Below the pieces are notes generated by a model. The model saw only the letters and a program-made list of their open reading frames with translations. It made no database searches and was not told the origin of the DNA. A DNA stretch of 64,000 nucleotides from Symsagittifera roscoffensis (taxonomy: Eukaryota; Xenacoelomorpha; Acoela; Convolutidae): NCBI RefSeq assembly GCF_963678635.1, contig NC_087067.1, forward strand, positions 4,752,647-4,816,646. The letters run 5' to 3'. Position numbers and translations under genes: made by a program. Of the stretch, positions 35,459 to 47,683 are shown one piece after another. The stretch's first letter is position 1. Every line of letters begins with the position of its first letter.

Positions 35459-36639
35459 CTGCAAGCACAATCAAAATCATCAATTATAAGTTTTGTGCTT
35501 CTACTAACGTTTGTGCGCATTAGATAACAATAGCTTGCCTTTTACTTATTTATCTTTTTACGAGTATTTGTTAAAACAATTTTAAAAATCAGTTTTTTTT
35601 TCAAACGATATTTTCATATCAAATCTCTCGGCTTTTTCCACTCCACCAAATTTGAGTTTTAGTTTTGAAAACTAGTTTTACGTTGTAATAATGGAGTGAA
35701 ATTTTGCATGGTGAACATAATATTTATTGTGAACACATTTGTTCTTTATACCTTGCATTGTAAAAATCACGCATTCAGCCATAGTAACAGTAACGCAACT
35801 AAGATTATTGAAAAATTGAAGTGTGGGGGTGGGATTGAAAGGAGCCTATATCTCGTTTGCTAATGTGTTTCTCGTTTTAGCGATATTTAGTAAATGGTCA
35901 AAAAAAATTCTAAACAAAATCGGTCAAATGATAGAGCCAAAATTGCAAACTGCTCTTTTTCTCTCCCACTAGCGAGAGTTTTAACTTGTAGAAGTTTCGT
36001 TTGATTTATCCGATTGATTGCACCATCAACACGTGTGCAGGCTGATAAGGTCACAAAAAACTTTATGGTTTTCTAATTCCTCATAAAAACTCATTCTCAT
36101 TTGAACTGGAGGGAAGAAAAAGAAACAGGCAAAAGCTGCATGTCTGTCACTCCAATACAAAATAGTCTTGTACATGATAGTCAAAAATCATGATAGTACA
36201 TGATAGTGATTGTACAAAAATCATAGGAAAGTACAAAAAACAGTCTTATAAAAATGAGTCACAAAATTAGTCCAAAAAACGGAAAGATAATTGTTCCAGA
36301 AACTGATAAAATAATTTCTCTCGGATTAAAGACATTTAGATTCCATCTATTCCGGATAGAAGTAGGTAGTGTAGAAAAAAAAGAACCATCTAGATAACAG
36401 CAGCGTCACTCATTGAAAGAAGTAATTTGCGAAAGAAAGAAGTTAACGCAATTAAAAAAACTGAACTCTTTTTTTAATCTACGCAAAAAGAGACAGGCTG
36501 TTCAAATTGTTTCATTTGCCAACACTTGGCGTGAACCAATAGAAAATAATTTTTTTCTCTCCCACAAGCGAGAATTTTACCTTATTGAAGTTTTGGTAGT
36601 TAAGGCAGACTAATTATCGATGGAAATTATGCTCACTAA

Positions 36640-37206
36640 CAAAAATTCTCAGTTACTGATTTTTGAACACCGAAAAATGTCAGACAACTCCCTTTCGTGG
36701 CGCTGCGGACAAAGTAGTTGCAATGGACAAGTGCGTACAAAAAAGGACTCCATTGAGATTGTTGAAGATTACTGCTACTTCCCTGATCCAGCTGATATCG
36801 AAAACTTAAATTCAGAAAAAAACAATTATAGATCGAGCAGCAGTATCTGATGTAACACCACGGCAGACTATTTTTGCAGCCCAACGTTGTGTGAGCCGAG
36901 AAACAGATTTTGATCTACCAAATCATTCTGTTAATCAGCAGGCTGTAAAAATAGTCCGACGCGAAAAAATACAAAAGATGGCAGAGCCAACTTCGCTGAC
37001 TGGCTTTGATTTACCACTTGCTCTACAGAAAACTCACGATGCAGAGCAGTTCTTTCTGCACGATTCTGGTTCCCAAGATGAAAATCGAGTTTTTGAGCTC
37101 ACCAAGATACCGGGCTCAGACCAACTATCTTTATCAGATGGTTGCTTCTGTGATGGAACCTTTTTGACTGCTCTCTATGTATTCTATCAATTTAATCTAA
37201 TACACT
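36640..37206 (+). pseudogene. FLYWCH-MULE transposase fragment, copy 1
   Basis: It encodes, in shifted frames, a FLYWCH-type finger (SWRCGQSSCNGQVRTKKDSI, with FPDPADIE downstream) and the start of the MULE core (LPLALQKTHDAEQFFLHDSG, then CDGTF with the first catalytic Asp). A frameshift occurs after FPDPADIE and the coding region stops at the 37211 insert. The FPDPADIE linker is a common feature of this transposase group. Not functional. Confidence 0.75.
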
Positions 37207-37210
37207 TTAG

Positions 37211-37647
37211 ATTAATACACCACATGAATTACACCACATGAATTTTTTCCTCTATGTTGACAATCGCCTGGACGACAGCATGTACCATGGTGTTGTTGAT
37301 ACTTTTCTCGAGCACCCTGTGCTCGTGAACAGAAACGTGACAACAGGTCAATTGTTCTTTGTGGGTCAAGGTTCCGTTTCTTTCATCGACTCAGTCATTC
37401 GACTTCTGGACTTTCTGTAAAATGACTTCTTTGAGAGTCTCGTTTATTATCGGCTCTTCGAATCGGGAGGCTTTTTCTGGTTGCTGAAATTGACCATGGT
37501 ATAGATTCAATTTTTGGTTTAACAAAAGCTTTAGGCTTGTGTAATGTGAAGTCATTTCTTCAACTTACAGTTTCGCCTACATTATCTGGCTCTGCATGAT
37601 CCCTTTTGCGGCTTTCTCTGGGCTCGTCGTTCATGTGGTGTATTAAT
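37211..37647. mobile_element. 437-bp insert with perfect 18-bp inverted ends
   Basis: ATTAATACACCACATGAA at 37211-37228 is the exact reverse complement of 37630-37647. An additional direct ACACCACATGAATT follows the left end. The insert lies exactly between the two copies of the tandem duplication. A 60-residue open frame (37238-37420) is not recognisable. It is either a small DNA transposon or a rearrangement product. Confidence 0.65.
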
Positions 37648-37663
37648 GTAAAGTTTCATGTTC

Positions 37664-37804
37664 CGCAGCGTTTATAATCAATTCCGGATCCCACGGCGCT
37701 TGCGGTGATTCTGGTTTCAAGGAATCATCGAAGACCTTGGTCGTCAAACCTTGCATCTGTTCGACACTGGAAACGCTTTCAGCTCGCATTGGTATGTCCT
37801 TTAT
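37664..37804 (-). pseudogene. duplicated copy of exon B
   Basis: It has the same acceptor (TTATCTGCAAGC in plus orientation) and encodes IKDIPMRAESVSSVEQMQGL and then TTKVFDDSLKPESPQAPW. The copy lacks the donor of exon B because similarity ends at the 37647 insert border, so it is probably a non-functional pseudo-exon in the intron upstream of exon B. Confidence 0.65.
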
Positions 37805-38989
37805 CTGCAAGCACAATCAAAATAATAAACTATAAGTTTTGTGCTGCTACTTACGTTTGAGCGCATTAGATAACATTAGCTTGCTTTTCAATTATTTATC
37901 TTTTTACGAGTATTTGTTAAAACAATTTCAAAATCAGTTTTTCTTAAACGATAATTTCAAATCAAATCTCTCGGTTTTTTCCACTCCACCAAACTTGAGT
38001 TTTAATATTGAAAACTAGTTTTACGTTGTAGTAGTGGAGTGAAATTTTGCAGGGTGAACACATTGTTTATTGTGAACACATTTGTTCTTAATAACTTGCA
38101 TTGTAAAAATCACGCATTCAGCCATAGTAACAGTAACGCAACTAAAAATATTGAAAATTTGAAGTGTGGGGGGGTGGGGTTGAAAGGAGCCCATATCTTG
38201 TTTGCTAATGTGTTTCTAGTGTTAGCGATATTTAGGAAATGGTCAAAAAATCTAAACAAAATTGGTCGAATAAAATAGCCAAAATTGAAAATTGATCTTT
38301 TTCTCTTCCACTAGCGAGAATTTTAACTAGTAGAAGTTTTTTTTGATTTATCCGATTGATTGCAACGTCAACACTTGTGCAAGTTGATAAGGTCACAAAA
38401 ATCATTATGATTTACTAATTCCTCAAAAAAACCAATTCTCATTTGAATTGAGGGGGAAGAAAAAGAAACAGGCAAAAGCTGCATGTCTGTCACTCCAAAG
38501 CAAAATAATCTTTTAAATGATAGTCAAAAATCATGATAGTACATGATAGTGATTGTTCAAAAACCATAGCAAAATACAAAAAAACAGTCGTATAAAAATG
38601 AGTCCCAAAATTAGTCCAAAAAACGAAGTGATAAAATAATTTCTATCGGATTAACGACATTTAGATTCCATCTGTTCCGGATAGAAGTAAGTAGCGTAAA
38701 AAAATTAAGAACCATCTAGATAGCAGCAGCGGCTACTCATAGAAAGAAGTAGTATGCGAAACATAGAAGTTAACGCAATTGAAAAAGTGAACTCTTTTTT
38801 TAATCTATGCAAAAAAGACAGGCTGATCAAATTGTTTCAATTGCCAACAATTGTCATGATTCAATAGAATCTAAGTTCTCTTTTTCTCTCCAACTAGTGA
38901 GAATGTTAACTAATAGAAATTTGGGTAGTTACGGCAGACTAATTATCGATGGAAATCATGCTCACTAACAAAATTCTCAGTTACCGATT

Positions 38990-40134
38990 TTTGAACACCG
39001 AAAAATGTCAGACAACTCCCTTTCGTGTTCTGCGCACAAAGTAGTTGCAATGAACAAGTGCATACAAAAAAGGACTCCATTAAGATTATTGAAGATCACT
39101 GCTACTTCCCTGATCCAGCTGATATCGAAAAATTTAAATTCAGAAAAATACTTATAGATCGAGCAGCAGTATCTGATGTAACACCACGGCAGACTATTTT
39201 TGCAGCCCAACGTTCTGTGAGCCGAGAAACAACTGTTCATCTACCAAGTGATTCTAGTAATTAGCAGGCTGTAAATAAAGTTAGATGCGGAAATAGACAA
39301 AAGATGGCAGAGCCAACTTCGCTGACTGGCTTTGATTTACCACTGGCTCTACAGAAAACTCACGATGCAGAGCAGTTCTTTCTGCACGATTCTGGTTCCC
39401 AAGATGAAAATCGAGTTTTTGAGCTCGCCAAGATACCAGGCTTAGACCAACTATCTTTATCAGATGGTTACTTCTGTGATGGAAGGTTTTCGACTGTTCC
39501 CTATGTATTCTATCAGATTTATTTAACACACTTTCACTTAAAGAATGCCTTACTCCTCTTGTTTACGGCCTGCTACCCGACAAAAGGAATTATTTTATTG
39601 TCGCCTTCTCAGTGTTCTAAAAAATTGTGACCTCAAAACGCGTAACGAGTGATTTCGAAGTAGCTGTGCGAAGCTCAATAATAGCTACCCATCAGAGCGC
39701 TCAAGTTCAGTTTTGGTTTTTACAAAACGTCTTGAGACAGGTTCAGTCGCCAGGCAAAACTCACAAAAAATTTCCCCTTTTTACGTAGGTTTATTTGAAT
39801 ACTTCTTGCAACAGCCTTTATGCACGTAAAGGACCTTCCCGATGCGTTCGAGCTTCTTCAAGGTATGGCATATGAAGAAAGTCAACCGATATTCAACAAT
39901 TTCGAGGACACGTATATTGGTAGACTGACATCCCAAGGACGACAGAAGCTCACATTTGACATGGCGCAATGGAGTTGCCATCAAAGAGTAAAAAATTGTC
40001 TTTCCGACACCAACAACGCTGTAGAAAGTTGGAACATTAATTTCGAGAAACTGGTCGAGAGTAAGCATCATTCATTTTCAAAAAGAAGTTCGAATACGGA
40101 CAAAAAAAAGATATACCGTAAGAAAATACTGTGA
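38990..40134 (+). pseudogene. FLYWCH-MULE transposase, decayed nearly full-length copy 2
   Basis: The same N-terminal regions as copy 1 are followed by FCDGRFSTVPYVFYQIY (first Asp), a shifted-frame segment with SDFEVAV (second Asp, about 39650), and at 39820-40134 ELLQGMAYEESQPIFNNFED, then SDTNNAVESWNINFEKLV with the catalytic Glu. Several frame breaks make it a pseudogene. It is of a different subfamily from the intact copy at 16.5 kb, judging by the linker motifs. Confidence 0.8.
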
Positions 40135-40419
40135 AAAGTAGCCAGATCAAAAAAAAATAAATATCAAAAGCTTGACAAAAGTTTATTCTTAATTACTCCA
40201 CTTTGCCAAGCATTAAATTTCAGTTTTTTCCTGGATTTTCCAAAATTGAGCTAGAGTCGATTTAAAACCGGCAAAAAAATGAATACACACAAGGTGTTGA
40301 TTTTCGTTGTCCCCCGCTCGACTCTTTAAGGCTGAACCCTATGTTGTGTTCTAAATATACCATTTATCATATTTACTCAAATTTCATTTTTGTTTCCGGT
40401 AAAATTGAAAATTTATCGT

Positions 40420-40489
40420 TCCGCCGGGTCTTCGATCCATTGATCTTTACCGTTTGAGTTTTACGCTTTAACCAATATACCATGAGGCC
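40420..40489 (-). other. tRNA-like segment (pseudo-tRNA or SINE head)
   Basis: On the minus strand the sequence starts GGCCTCATGGTATATTGGTT, a good internal A box, and about 45 bases later has GGATCGAAGACC, a B-box-like word. The acceptor and T stems do not pair well, so I do not call a functional tRNA. Confidence 0.4.
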
Positions 40490-40602
40490 TTTAATTTTGA
40501 TCCCTTTTTTGTTCGATCTTTGGCTGTTTGATCTTTAATTAAGCTCATGTTTGAGTTGTCAAAGCGTAAACCAATTTTGTCAAAAAGCAAGATCAAAACT
40601 TA

Positions 40603-40692
40603 GGCTGTTTTGTATGGGACTGTTTTGTAGAAATTTTTTTGATCTTTCGGACTCTTTTGTATGGGACCGTTTTGTATGGGACTGCTTTGTAT
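40603..40692. repeat. short imperfect tandem repeat
   Basis: The word CTGTTTTGTATGGGAC and close variants occur about five times in 90 bases. Confidence 0.7.
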
Positions 40693-42180
40693 ATGCACTC
40701 TTTCGAAAGTTCACATATCTTTCAATTAAGAGCCTCTCAAGAATCGGTGTTACTGAAACTTCCTGAAGCAGTAAAAGTGGGACAAAAAAAATTTCAGGCT
40801 TTTTTCCTTGTAATTCCCACTGGCAAATTTTAATAAGTAAGTTTTTTGTCCACATTCTATGATTCTTATGAAAGTTAGCTTGCGGACTGACTAGGCTATG
40901 GCACACATATTTTGTATCGATACTTAGACTTGGTGAACAAAACCTTCAAGACTTGATAAACAAGACTTGGTAGACACAGTTGAAGGTGGTAGTAAGTGTT
41001 TATTTGTAACACCGCAAAATTTTCTTACAGTGCTTAATTCTGAGAAATTAAATTAAATTCTAAAAACAATGGTATCAAGTATCACTAGACGGATTTTACT
41101 GAGCAAGAAAAGAAAGTTGATTGACAAGACTGCTCGTGTCAGGCGAGACCTTAAACGTTCTGACTCTATATTAAATTTTACAGAGTAGTTTAAGTTTTTT
41201 AATCAAAAAATTTTGCAAAAATAAATTTATCTTTCCAAGTTTTTTTTTCAAAATCATTCTCCAACACGCTATTTAAAGTTCAAACTGATATAATTTTTAT
41301 GAAGCAATGTATTGAACAGAGACAAAATTATGCCGAATTTTCCTGAGGAATTATTTCCAACACGGATTAAATCTCAGCTTACGCGTTATTCGCACGAATT
41401 ACATCGCGCGTTATTAATCCCAAATTGTCCAGATTGGTAATGTTTAAACCCTCATAATTTTAGAAAAAGGTGAAAAACATATTTTTCAAATTCGAGCTCA
41501 TAAAAATCATATTTTCCTTCGAAAATTGCTTGCTAGAAAGTCGAAATGTGTCTGAAGACAAAAAATCACCCAGAAAAAAGTCGGAACAAAAAAGAGTTGG
41601 CAGCAAAAGAACTGCAAGATACTAAGACCAACAAGATTGTTCGTATACATCAGGGCGAACCCCCAAATGTTCCGATTGCTGTTTAACTGGTCTCAAATAC
41701 TTTTTGATCGAATTTTTTTAATCATCCATAAATTATTTACAGCCAGTTTCAACTCCAAGTGCTAGCATTTGATTAGATTTTTTTAGGACCCATCAGATGG
41801 CCTCAATCCAATTGATAACGATTATTTTTGCGGATAATTTGCCACTTTTAATATTCGCATAAAAATTAACAAAAGTCTAAGTTTGTTCCAATAGTGACGC
41901 CATTTGTTCTTATGCTAGCATACTCGCTTGGTAACCCAGAGAATTCTGGATCGAAAAAAAAATTACGCTGTCAACTCTTTTTTAAGTTGTTTTGAATTAA
42001 AAAACAGCATCACAATCATATATAGTCCTGACCTTCTTCGAACGTCGGAAAAAAATTATATTCAGCAATCCACGAAAAGAAACTTTTGTCATACATGGGA
42101 GACATTTAATTTGAAAGGGAAAGAGTGTCATAAGTCTGATAAACAAAACCATTCAATAAACTCAGCGCAAAAAAAAACAA
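40693..42180. other. gene-free stretch
   Basis: No recognisable gene or repeat boundary apart from scattered A/T tracts. Confidence 0.35.
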
Positions 42181-43802
42181 ACCCGCAGCCAAGTTATGGC
42201 GAAAGTAATCGATTAAAACGGATTATTATGATGACTTTTTACAATTATAGTTGATTATAATTACCAAAATCTCTTATACTCGGTCATAATTGATTACTGT
42301 TCTTATAAAAAGCACCCCTTAAAATCAATTATATTCAATTACAATCGATTATAATCTCTTAATTTGCCAAGACTTTGTCAATTTTTTGTCAATTCAAACC
42401 TATATTCGAATTGTACTTTATGGGTTTTTATTTTTGTGACAAAAAAAAATTTCTAAAAGAGAGATCTCTTGAACACTTTGGCTCATCTGAACACAGAAGT
42501 ATACCACGAAACAAAACTTCAAAGAGATCTTTTCATATTAGTGTAAAGGCTTCCGTGGTAGATGAAAAATAAATCTATCGAATCAATTTTGAAACTAAAT
42601 CGATTGGCTGATGTTTTGTTGGTTAAAAAAGCTTAAAATATTATCACAAAACAACTCTTATAGGGAAGAAATTAAAAATATATATTATAAAATTGATTTG
42701 ATTGGAAAACTTTGAATTTTTTTTTTTCATTTTTCATAGGAACCAACAAGTTATAATCCATTTTAATGATAACATTTTTCGTGACATTATAATAAAATAT
42801 AATCAATTATAATTGATTATAATTATTCCGTAAATCTCTGATAATCTCTCATAATCAATTACAATCTATTATAAAACATTATAATTCTTTTTTTTGTCAC
42901 GAAACTCTAAAAATACCCATACCCAGGGCATTTTGTGTGCAAGATCTGAAATTCTTTATTTTTTACATGAGTTGATTCTCAGATCTGATATTCTTTGTTT
43001 CACATCTTGATAAAAATTTACAAAATTCAAATTTGAAATTTGGATTTGAAATGGAAAATTTCAGACTGAAATAGCCTTGAATCACGAAATTTCAGATCTG
43101 AAATTAGATCTGAGAAATATTTTGTTAAATTATAACTAATGCACTTCGAGCAAAAAATGGAATTTTTACTTTTTGATATTTCTGCAATACACAATTATGT
43201 TTAGACTAACTAGCGGTCGGAAAAACTTCCGAACATTTTCACAAACAGTTTTTTCGAACTAAAATTCTTGTTTAACTGTGTTAAGAAGTTTTCAAAAACT
43301 GTTAGAAAACCTGTTACATTTTTGATTTTCATTCGCTACTTATGCGTTTCCATTGTTCATCATATGCTTGGGGAAACATACTTTGCCAGTTTCGAACTTC
43401 AGACTATGCTGAGTACTGCTAGTAGCTAGCAGAAGCTAAAGCAATCAAAAATAGCAAAATTGAGTGCGAATCATTGATTTTTGTTTACGAAAAGCATAAA
43501 ATGTGAGCAATTTAGATGCAAATTCGAAAACAAAGTGGACAAACAAAAGCGATTATAATCAACTATAATTGATTATAATGGATTTTTGTGGAAAACTAAT
43601 GATTTATAAATTTGATAAAAAGTAAAGGATTGTAATCAATTGTAATTGATTATTATGGATTATAACTAATTATAATTTGATTTTAAAAATAGAGATTATA
43701 ATCGATTATTAATTGATTAATTCGGTTTTTTCTCAATTTTAGTAAGACTGGTACTAAAATTGTAATATAATCGATTATTAACGCTTGAAACTGGATGCGG
43801 GT
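42181..43802. mobile_element. non-autonomous element, ACCCGCA termini and subterminal TAAT arrays
   Basis: ACCCGCA at 42181 and TGCGGGT ending at 43802 are inverse copies. On both sides the palindrome TAATCGATTA lies exactly 25 bases inside the end, and the 35-base termini match at about 26 positions. Arrays of GATTATAATTGATTATAAT-like units occupy 42200-42360, 42760-42890 and 43550-43780. The centre contains repeated TCAGATCTGAAATT words. No transposase is encoded. Confidence 0.65.
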
Positions 43803-43956
43803 GGTCTCAAAATTTTTGCGATCAAAGCGAGAATTTTTCTTTTGGTCTATGATGAAAGATTGCCTAAGACAATTCGCTTCTGGCTTTTTTATGATTATTT
43901 TAGATTTTTAAAGGAAAAAACTGAAAAATTATCAGTCTGGAAAAACGTTGAATTAC

Positions 43957-44075
43957 CTCTTCTTCAGCAGTTTTCCCCATAATTGCTGCCAGGGTAAATC
44001 CAGGATTGCGGCGCTTGAAGAGAGGCGCTGGTGCTGCCCGTATTCTGTGACTATTCTGCTGCTGGTTTCCGCAAT
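43957..44075 (-). CDS. unidentified host gene, exon A
   Basis: The exon lies between a TACTCAATTCCAG acceptor and a strong GTAATT donor, 119 nt, ending in phase 0 and so matching exon B. It encodes CGNQQQNSHRIRAAPAPLFK, then RRNPGFTLAAIMGKTAEEE. Its GC content and non-repetitive peptide are strongly exon-like. Earlier exons, needing a phase-1 end, were not found. Function unknown; the basic segment followed by an acidic end does not match a family I recognise. Confidence 0.65.
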
Positions 44076-45729
44076 CTGGAATTGAGTACACGAATCGCAC
44101 AGCTATTTGAGAAACCTTGTTCAGTACAATATCCATTGTATTCGGAATTATTAGAAAATTTAGATTTCAATAATCAGATCTTACTTATGAAGTTTTATCA
44201 AAATGTTGTTGCAAGCTTTTAAAAACAAGAAAGCTGTTTGATAAAATGACAAACTTGAAATTGAATCGAGCCATTTCCAAGTTCAGTCCGTTAAAAATTA
44301 CAAGAGTTTGTGATGTCACGAGTAGTTTAAGCCCATATACGCAACTTGTTTAATTTCGACTTAATTGGTTCAGACCCGCTGAACAGAACGTCACAACTTA
44401 TTTTAATGCATTTTTCATTACACTTAGTTAAGAGAAAAAAATATGTTTTAAAACATTTGTTTGGAATAAAAAAAATAAAAGTATGAGTATTCTTCCATTT
44501 TCGGGCATCTTTTTCACCGCTAAAAGCAAAACACTTAAAATTTAACAAGTAAAAGCCGACGAGTAGAGTCGTTGAAGGTTTGAAACTTGAACAACGAAGA
44601 AGTTGATTTCCTTTACATGACACTAGGGTTGAAATAGAAACAAGTCGAATAAACGACATGAGGAGGGGTGAGATTGGGGGAAGGGGGGACAGGATGTTGG
44701 ATCGGTTTTTTTTCTCAACAGTACACTTCATTCAAAAACTCAATTTGTCAAAATAAATGGCAGAGTCCGTGAAAAAATGATAAAGCAAGCTCTCACAGGT
44801 TGAAACTAATTTCTTGAAAAAAGCATAAAACCAAAATTTATATAGATGTGCGACTTTTTGAATTGAACCATTTTCAGCCGGCTTCTTTGAACTTTGCTTG
44901 ATTTCAGTTTTCAGTGACGTTCAAAAATTGTACCGTAGAAGATAAAATGCTGGCATTATAAATTTCTAAGCGGCCACATTGGATTTTATAAGCGCCCATA
45001 ATTTTGCAAGGAGTAATCACAAGGGAAATACATTCTGCTATTGTTTTTTGGTGTACATGGCTAGTTTAGCTTGTCAGCTTTCCAATGAATAATTTTAGGT
45101 CCGAAGTTTCAAACTACTCTAATTAATTGGCCAAGCGACGCAGTGAAAACATTTCTTAAATGGTTTTTATGCGCTATTTTCTATCAAACTTTATCCGTAA
45201 ATCTCTTGCAGCTGTAAAAAACCGGCAAAATTGTGAAACATTTTTTTTTCATTTCATCACTTAAAAACTAAATGTTGCAACTTTTATGTACTGTGGCTCA
45301 AGCAAAACTGATAATTTCAAAAAGAAAAAAATTACGATGATTCAATAAAGGTAAGAACAAGACGTAACCTGGTTAATCAAAACCGATTGTCATACAATTT
45401 TCATATAAAGAAAAACTCTGATAATTTATTTTCGGACAATTCATGTCGAGAGAGTTTTACGAAAATTTAGCAATAAGTTTTTCTGAAAATTTATTGTATT
45501 ATTTATTCATAAAATTAATTGTATCATGCGCTTTTTTCAATAAACAAAAACTTTTGAGTTTTGCTTTGATTTTTGTTATCTCCAAAATTGCAATAACCAA
45601 GGTTTCCCGCATCCAGTTTCAAGCGCTAATAATCTATTACAATATGATTTTAGTACCATTCTTTCAAAAATTGAGAAAAAATTTTTTTTGTCAATTAATA
45701 ATCGACAAAAAAAATTTTGGTCTCTCTTT
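44076..45729. other. gene-free stretch upstream of exon A
   Basis: No recognised gene. Minus-strand open sequence at 44327-44731 has one acceptor-like site but no convincing exon. Confidence 0.35.
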
Positions 45730-46372
45730 TTGGAATCAAACATAATCAATTATAATACATTATAATCGATTTTTTATCCGAATTTATTTTTGATAATAAT
45801 TGTTTGTAATCCCTTTGTTTGCCCATTTTGTCTTCCACCTTCCACCTGAATTGCATATATTTTATGCTTTTCGTAGACGTTGGCTTATGAGAAAAATGGA
45901 AAATTGGTTTAGCAGTTTTCAAACCAATTCAAACTTATGATGATTTCGTTTCATTTCTTCTTGATTATAATTGTTTCATGATGCACATTTTAAGTTTTTT
46001 TGACGACCAAAACATCAGCACACTGCTTTAGTTTCATGATTTTTATAGAAGAGTTATATTTCTACCGCGGGATTCTTTCAACTAATATGATGGGATCTCT
46101 ATGAAACTTTTTTTTTCGTGGTAAAACTTTGTGTTCAGAAGAACCAAAAAGTGGCAAGACATCTCAAGACATTATAACAAATTATAAGAGATTTTCGAAA
46201 AAATTATAATCATTTATAATTGATTATAATTTATTTTAATGTCACGAAAAATGTTATTATTATTATAATGGATTTCAAATCGCTTAGACATCTAAATTTG
46301 GCGCTTATATGATCAAAATACAATTCTAATTGTAATATAATCGATTAGTTTCTCTTTTTTCTGAGTGCGGGT
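45730..46372. repeat. TAAT-rich arrays with a family terminus
   Basis: Array units occur at 45740-45800 and 46170-46290. The latter is an inverted copy of 42770-42830 (AACATTTTTCGTGACATTA in one, its reverse complement in the other). The right edge TGCGGGT (46366-46372) again lies 25 bases from TAATCGATTA. The left end is not resolved. Confidence 0.6.
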
Positions 46373-47264
46373 TTCTCTTTTGCAAAAAAAAACACAAAGA
46401 TTAAGTGGCAAAATTCGCAAGGTCAACTGCACTAGAAGCGCCAATAGAATTGATGTGTTAAGTTTCTTGGGGGATGGGTGGTGAAAAGGGGGAAGGGGGT
46501 TGAAATTTTAGTTGATGGCGTTTAGTTTAAGCATTAAATGTTTCTCACGGGTCAAGAGCGCATCGAAAATTTCAAACTACAAGCGTGGTTTTGAACGCTA
46601 ACGGATTAGTTTTTATTTAAAACTTCCGATTCAAAAATCTGAAAAAATTGCTTCCTTAAAGAAATTATCTAAATCCAACAGTCCGGTGTGAGATCTCTGG
46701 CCTCTGAAAATTGTGAAAAACTTTGTATTCGGGTGTATATTAGTTTTTTGCTTCCCACGCGGTTTCAGGTAGTTTGAATGATCATCTGAATGGGTCAATA
46801 GATATATCATATTAAATCCCTGTTGTCTTCAGAAAAAACTTAACATTTAAAAAAAATTATCTCAGTATCAAGACAAACCGGTTTGAAGTTTTTAAAATTT
46901 TTATTCTAAGTGAGAGCAAATAAAGCGGACGAGCAGGTTTATAAAATGGGGATACGCGTCTGTTTGGGACGTACAAACTTAGTTCTGCTTCATAAAATTA
47001 ATTTTTGAATTTTCTTTCAGCGCTTCTTTGATTTTTTCTTTTCTCTTTTAAAAAAAAAGTTTTCCAAAAAACGTTATATATTAAGTTCAAACTGCTTATT
47101 TTATTTTTTTTTTCAAAAAAGCTGAACTTCTCGACAGAAAAAAAGCGCTCAAGAAAATTAATGGCACATTATAATAGAATTGAGTAAAGGTGGCTATTGA
47201 GATTCAATAGTCAATGAGATGACGAGAAAACTTACAGAAAAAGAATGACACAAAACGTTACTCA
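46373..47264. other. gene-free stretch left of the Polinton
   Basis: No recognisable gene; AT-rich sequence with a G-rich patch at 46465-46505. Confidence 0.35.
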
Positions 47265-47270
47265 ATTGTT
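47265..47270. other. target-site duplication, left copy
   Basis: ATTGTT directly abuts the left Polinton end and is repeated exactly at 63498-63503. Six bases is the standard duplication for this element class. Confidence 0.92.
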
Positions 47271-47683
47271 AGTAGTATAGGTTGGGGCAGTTCAGCCGGG
47301 GGGGGGGGGGGGTGGGTGCTGACCCCCATGTATTAACATAGGCCATAGAGTATCCCGTCAGCACCCTATGTATTAAGATAGATAGGCTATAGATTTCCCA
47401 ATGTATTAAGATAGGGAATAGGTTTCCCAATGTATTAAGATACGAGGTTTCAGATGGTAGGATGGTAAGTTTTTTTTTGGCGCCCGAATTTCCCATGTAT
47501 AGTTTTCGCTATGTATAAGAAATTCATTGTAGGTAATTAGGAATTCATTAGCGAATAGGATTCCTAATGTATTACGATGATAGGTTTCCCAATGTATTAC
47601 GATGGTAGGTTTCAGATGGTAAGATGGTAAGTTTCAAAAAATTTTTGGCGCCCGAATTTTTTGAGCTCGATTTTGCCAATACT
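47271..47683 (+). repeat. Polinton left terminal inverted repeat
   Basis: The terminus matches the reverse complement of 63065-63497 from AGTAGTATAGGTTG through CAGTTCAGCC, the blocks ATGTATTAAGATAGGG and GGTTTCCCAATGTATT, and CCCGAATTTTTTG. It is built from imperfect internal repeats of about 30 bases. A run of 15 G here is only 5 G in the right copy. Confidence 0.92.

Larger units (their letters stand above)
35314..39540. repeat. tandem duplication of about 1.9 kb (exon B plus MULE 5' part)
   Basis: Copy 1 (35314-37206) and copy 2 (37664-39540) run in parallel from CGCAGCGTTTATAATCAATT through exon B, a long shared non-coding stretch and the FLYWCH-MULE N-terminal region to CCTATGTATTCTATCA-like sequence. 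The copies are separated by a 437-bp inverted-repeat insert (37211-37647). Copy 2 alone continues into the rest of the transposase pseudogene. Confidence 0.85.
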
